A stretch of 14,690 bases of DNA from positions 1 to 14,690 of the forward strand of contig JALOMK010000046.1 in assembly GCA_025455505.1 (NCBI GenBank), in the 5' to 3' direction. How positions within the stretch are numbered: the first letter of the stretch is position 1; every line of letters begins with the position of its first letter. Positions 13,144 through 14,690 of the stretch are shown here, piece after piece. Below the pieces are notes generated by a model, which saw only the letters and a list, made by a program, of their open reading frames with translations, did no database searches and was not told the origin of the DNA. This DNA is from Bacteroidales bacterium. Lineage in GTDB: Bacteria > Bacteroidota > Bacteroidia > Bacteroidales > VadinHA17. Both the position numbers and the translations under genes were made by a program.

Positions 13144-14690
13144 ACCGATGCCTGCCGGGCAGAGCGATTCCGGGAGGCTGTTTTCACAACGGGCTTTTCC
13201 TGGCTTGTGCCTGAGATAACCGAAGGCAGCATTTTCCCCGAGAGGAGAGATGAATATTTCTGCCTGTTGCCAAGTATTTCAAGCGCTTTCTGAACCTGCT
13301 CATCCTTTTTTATTGTCCACGCTATTGCCCCCTCCTCATAGAAGTAGCGCCTGATGATTTCATCCTCAAGCAGGTCCGTTATTTCTTCCCTGTAGCGTGA
13401 GAGGTCATTGTCAGTGCTGTGAGAAATCTCCTTTTCAAGACGGTCAAAAAGGTCCTTGTGAAGCTCGTAATACTTTTCATTCCTGGCGCTTGAAATTGTT
13501 TCTCTGAGCGCTTCTTCTGTCAGGGTCGTATACGTAAAGCCACGTTCCGAAAGAAATTTCCGGAAGTCGGAATAATCTTCATCAGCGAAGCGGAACTGTT
13601 CAGGTGTTTTAATATCGGGGTGTGCCCAGTAATAACGGGTAGCATAGTCAAAAATAAAATTCCTGAGGTAAAGTTCTGCTGTTACCTGTCCGGGAGCCGG
13701 CGGAAGAACCTCAATGTCGGGAGCTATTCCGCCTCCATCCTTAACAAGCCGTCCGTTCCTTGTTTTAAAATCCTTGATGAGCGAATCGGGGATCAGTCCC
13801 ACGCTGCCGTCTTCGTTCGGATGTGAAAAGTCCCTTGCCTGAATGCACCTCCCGCTTGGGATGTAGTACCTTGCAGTAGTAAGTTTAATCTGGGTGTTAT
13901 AGCTCAGGGGCCGTGTAACCTGCACGAGTCCCTTGCCGTATGAACGCTGTCCTATTATGACTCCCCGGTCGAGATCCTGTATCGCTCCTGCAACTATTTC
14001 AGAAGCCGAAGCCGAGGATCTGTTTATAATAACTGCCAGGGGGATTTTCTCGTCAACAGCCTCTTTTGTTGTTTTATATACCTCATCGAAGCGTTTTACC
14101 TTTCCCCTTGTTGAAACGACCTCGTTGCCGGGGCCGACAAAGAGATTAACTATTTCCACTGCCTCGGTGAGAAGGCCGCCCGGGTTTCCCCTGAGATCGA
14201 GTATGATCTGGCCCGGGTTCCGGGCCTTGAGTGCAACCAGTGCGTTTCTTACATCTTCAATGCAGTTCTGGGTAAAATTTGTAAAGCGTATATAGCCGGT
14301 GTTGTTTGATATCATTCCATAGAAAGGAACGGGAGGGACAGCTATTTTTTCCCTTTTCATGGATATTTCCAAATCCTTGCCGTTGCGCTCAATTGTTACA
14401 TTTATCGGGGTACCGGGATTGCCTTTCAGCTTGTCGCTAACCTTGTCTGTGGTGAGACCCCGGAGTGAAGATCCGTCAACCGCCTTGAGGATATCGCCTG
14501 TCTTGATACCTGCCTTGTCGGCTGGAAAACCCCTGTAAACCTCGCTTATTATCGTGTACTCTCCATTGTTCCTTACCATTGAACCTATGCCTCCGTATTT
14601 CCCGGTTGTGAGGAATGAGAATTCATCAGCTTCCGATTCAGGATAATAAACAGTGTAAGGATCAAGGTCTTCAAGAATATTGTCTATACC
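13140..14690 (-). CDS. ctpA: C-terminal processing peptidase, S41A family (CtpA/Prc), 5' end outside window
   Basis: Periplasmic serine protease; the frame stays open to the right edge, giving 516 codons of a longer gene. The first residues in view, LDPYTVYYPESEADEF and TTGKYGGIGSM, are the typical region before the PDZ domain, so the ATG at 14579 is internal. A PDZ domain follows (about 38-120 of the visible part). The peptidase core has ILDLRGNPGGLL, SSASASE and SYGKGLVQ; the Ser and Lys 25 residues apart (S228 and K253 of the visible part) fit the Ser-Lys dyad of E. coli Prc (S430/K455). A charged C-terminal extension of roughly 190 residues follows the core and lacks a recognised motif. 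The TAG stop overlaps the moaE stop on the other strand. Signal peptide and N-terminus are not visible. Confidence 0.95.
   Translation of the reverse strand, partial: GIDNILEDLDPYTVYYPESEADEFSFLTTGKYGGIGSMVRNNGEYTIISEVYRGFPADKAGIKTGDILKAVDGSSLRGLTTDKVSDKLKGNPGTPINVTIERNGKDLEISMKREKIAVPPVPFYGMISNNTGYIRFTNFTQNCIEDVRNALVALKARNPGQIILDLRGNPGGLLTEAVEIVNLFVGPGNEVVSTRGKVKRFDEVYKTTKEAVDEKIPLAVIINRSSASASEIVAGAIQDLDRGVIIGQRSYGKGLVQVTRPLSYNTQIKLTTARYYIPSGRCIQARDFSHPNEDGSVGLIPDSLIKDFKTRNGRLVKDGGGIAPDIEVLPPAPGQVTAELYLRNFIFDYATRYYWAHPDIKTPEQFRFADEDYSDFRKFLSERGFTYTTLTEEALRETISSARNEKYYELHKDLFDRLEKEISHSTDNDLSRYREEITDLLEDEIIRRYFYEEGAIAWTIKKDEQVQKALEILGNRQKYSSLLSGKMLPSVISGTSQEKPVVKTASRNRSARQASV

Overview
The window looks like a chromosomal stretch from an aerobic or microaerobic Bacteroidota bacterium. 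This is inferred from gene content, from the scarcity of Shine-Dalgarno sequences before starts, and from two matches to the Bacteroidota -7 promoter element TAnnTTTG (positions 9120-9127 and 9224-9231). Genus or family cannot be named from the sequence. No RNA gene, CRISPR array, insertion sequence or phage gene was seen, and no gene-free stretch exceeds about 180 bases.

Left part (1-6533, minus strand): eight genes in one direction with gaps of only 1-18 nt, so almost certainly one operon. In transcription order they are: a copper-binding HMA lipoprotein, a Tat-exported multicluster Fe-S protein, an ActC/NrfD-like membrane protein, a membrane-anchored mono-heme cytochrome c, a small DoxX-family protein, a SCO copper chaperone, an A2-type cytochrome c oxidase subunit I, and the start of subunit III (cut by the window edge). 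Read together they describe a quinol-to-oxygen chain. The Fe-S/NrfD/cytochrome c trio takes the place of a bc1 complex, like a stripped-down alternative complex III. HMA and SCO supply copper. Two details stand out: the Fe-S protein has lost one cysteine in each of its first and fourth cluster motifs, and no CuA subunit II is present inside the window.

Middle part (6534-9254): a secreted Mn-type superoxide dismutase is divergent from the oxidase operon. It converges on a long-chain acyl-CoA ligase across a bidirectional hairpin terminator. The ligase is divergent from queD, and the shared intergenic region carries a -7 element on each strand.

Right part (9255-14690): queD (6-carboxytetrahydropterin synthase), polA, and moaD-moaE (molybdopterin synthase) lie on the plus strand. 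A C-terminal processing protease (S41A) on the minus strand runs off the right edge; its stop codon overlaps that of moaE. polA is broken near its start: about 65 residues of the 5'-nuclease domain are missing and the frame changes at about 9875. This is either a real deletion or an assembly error; the polymerase and proofreading domains are intact.
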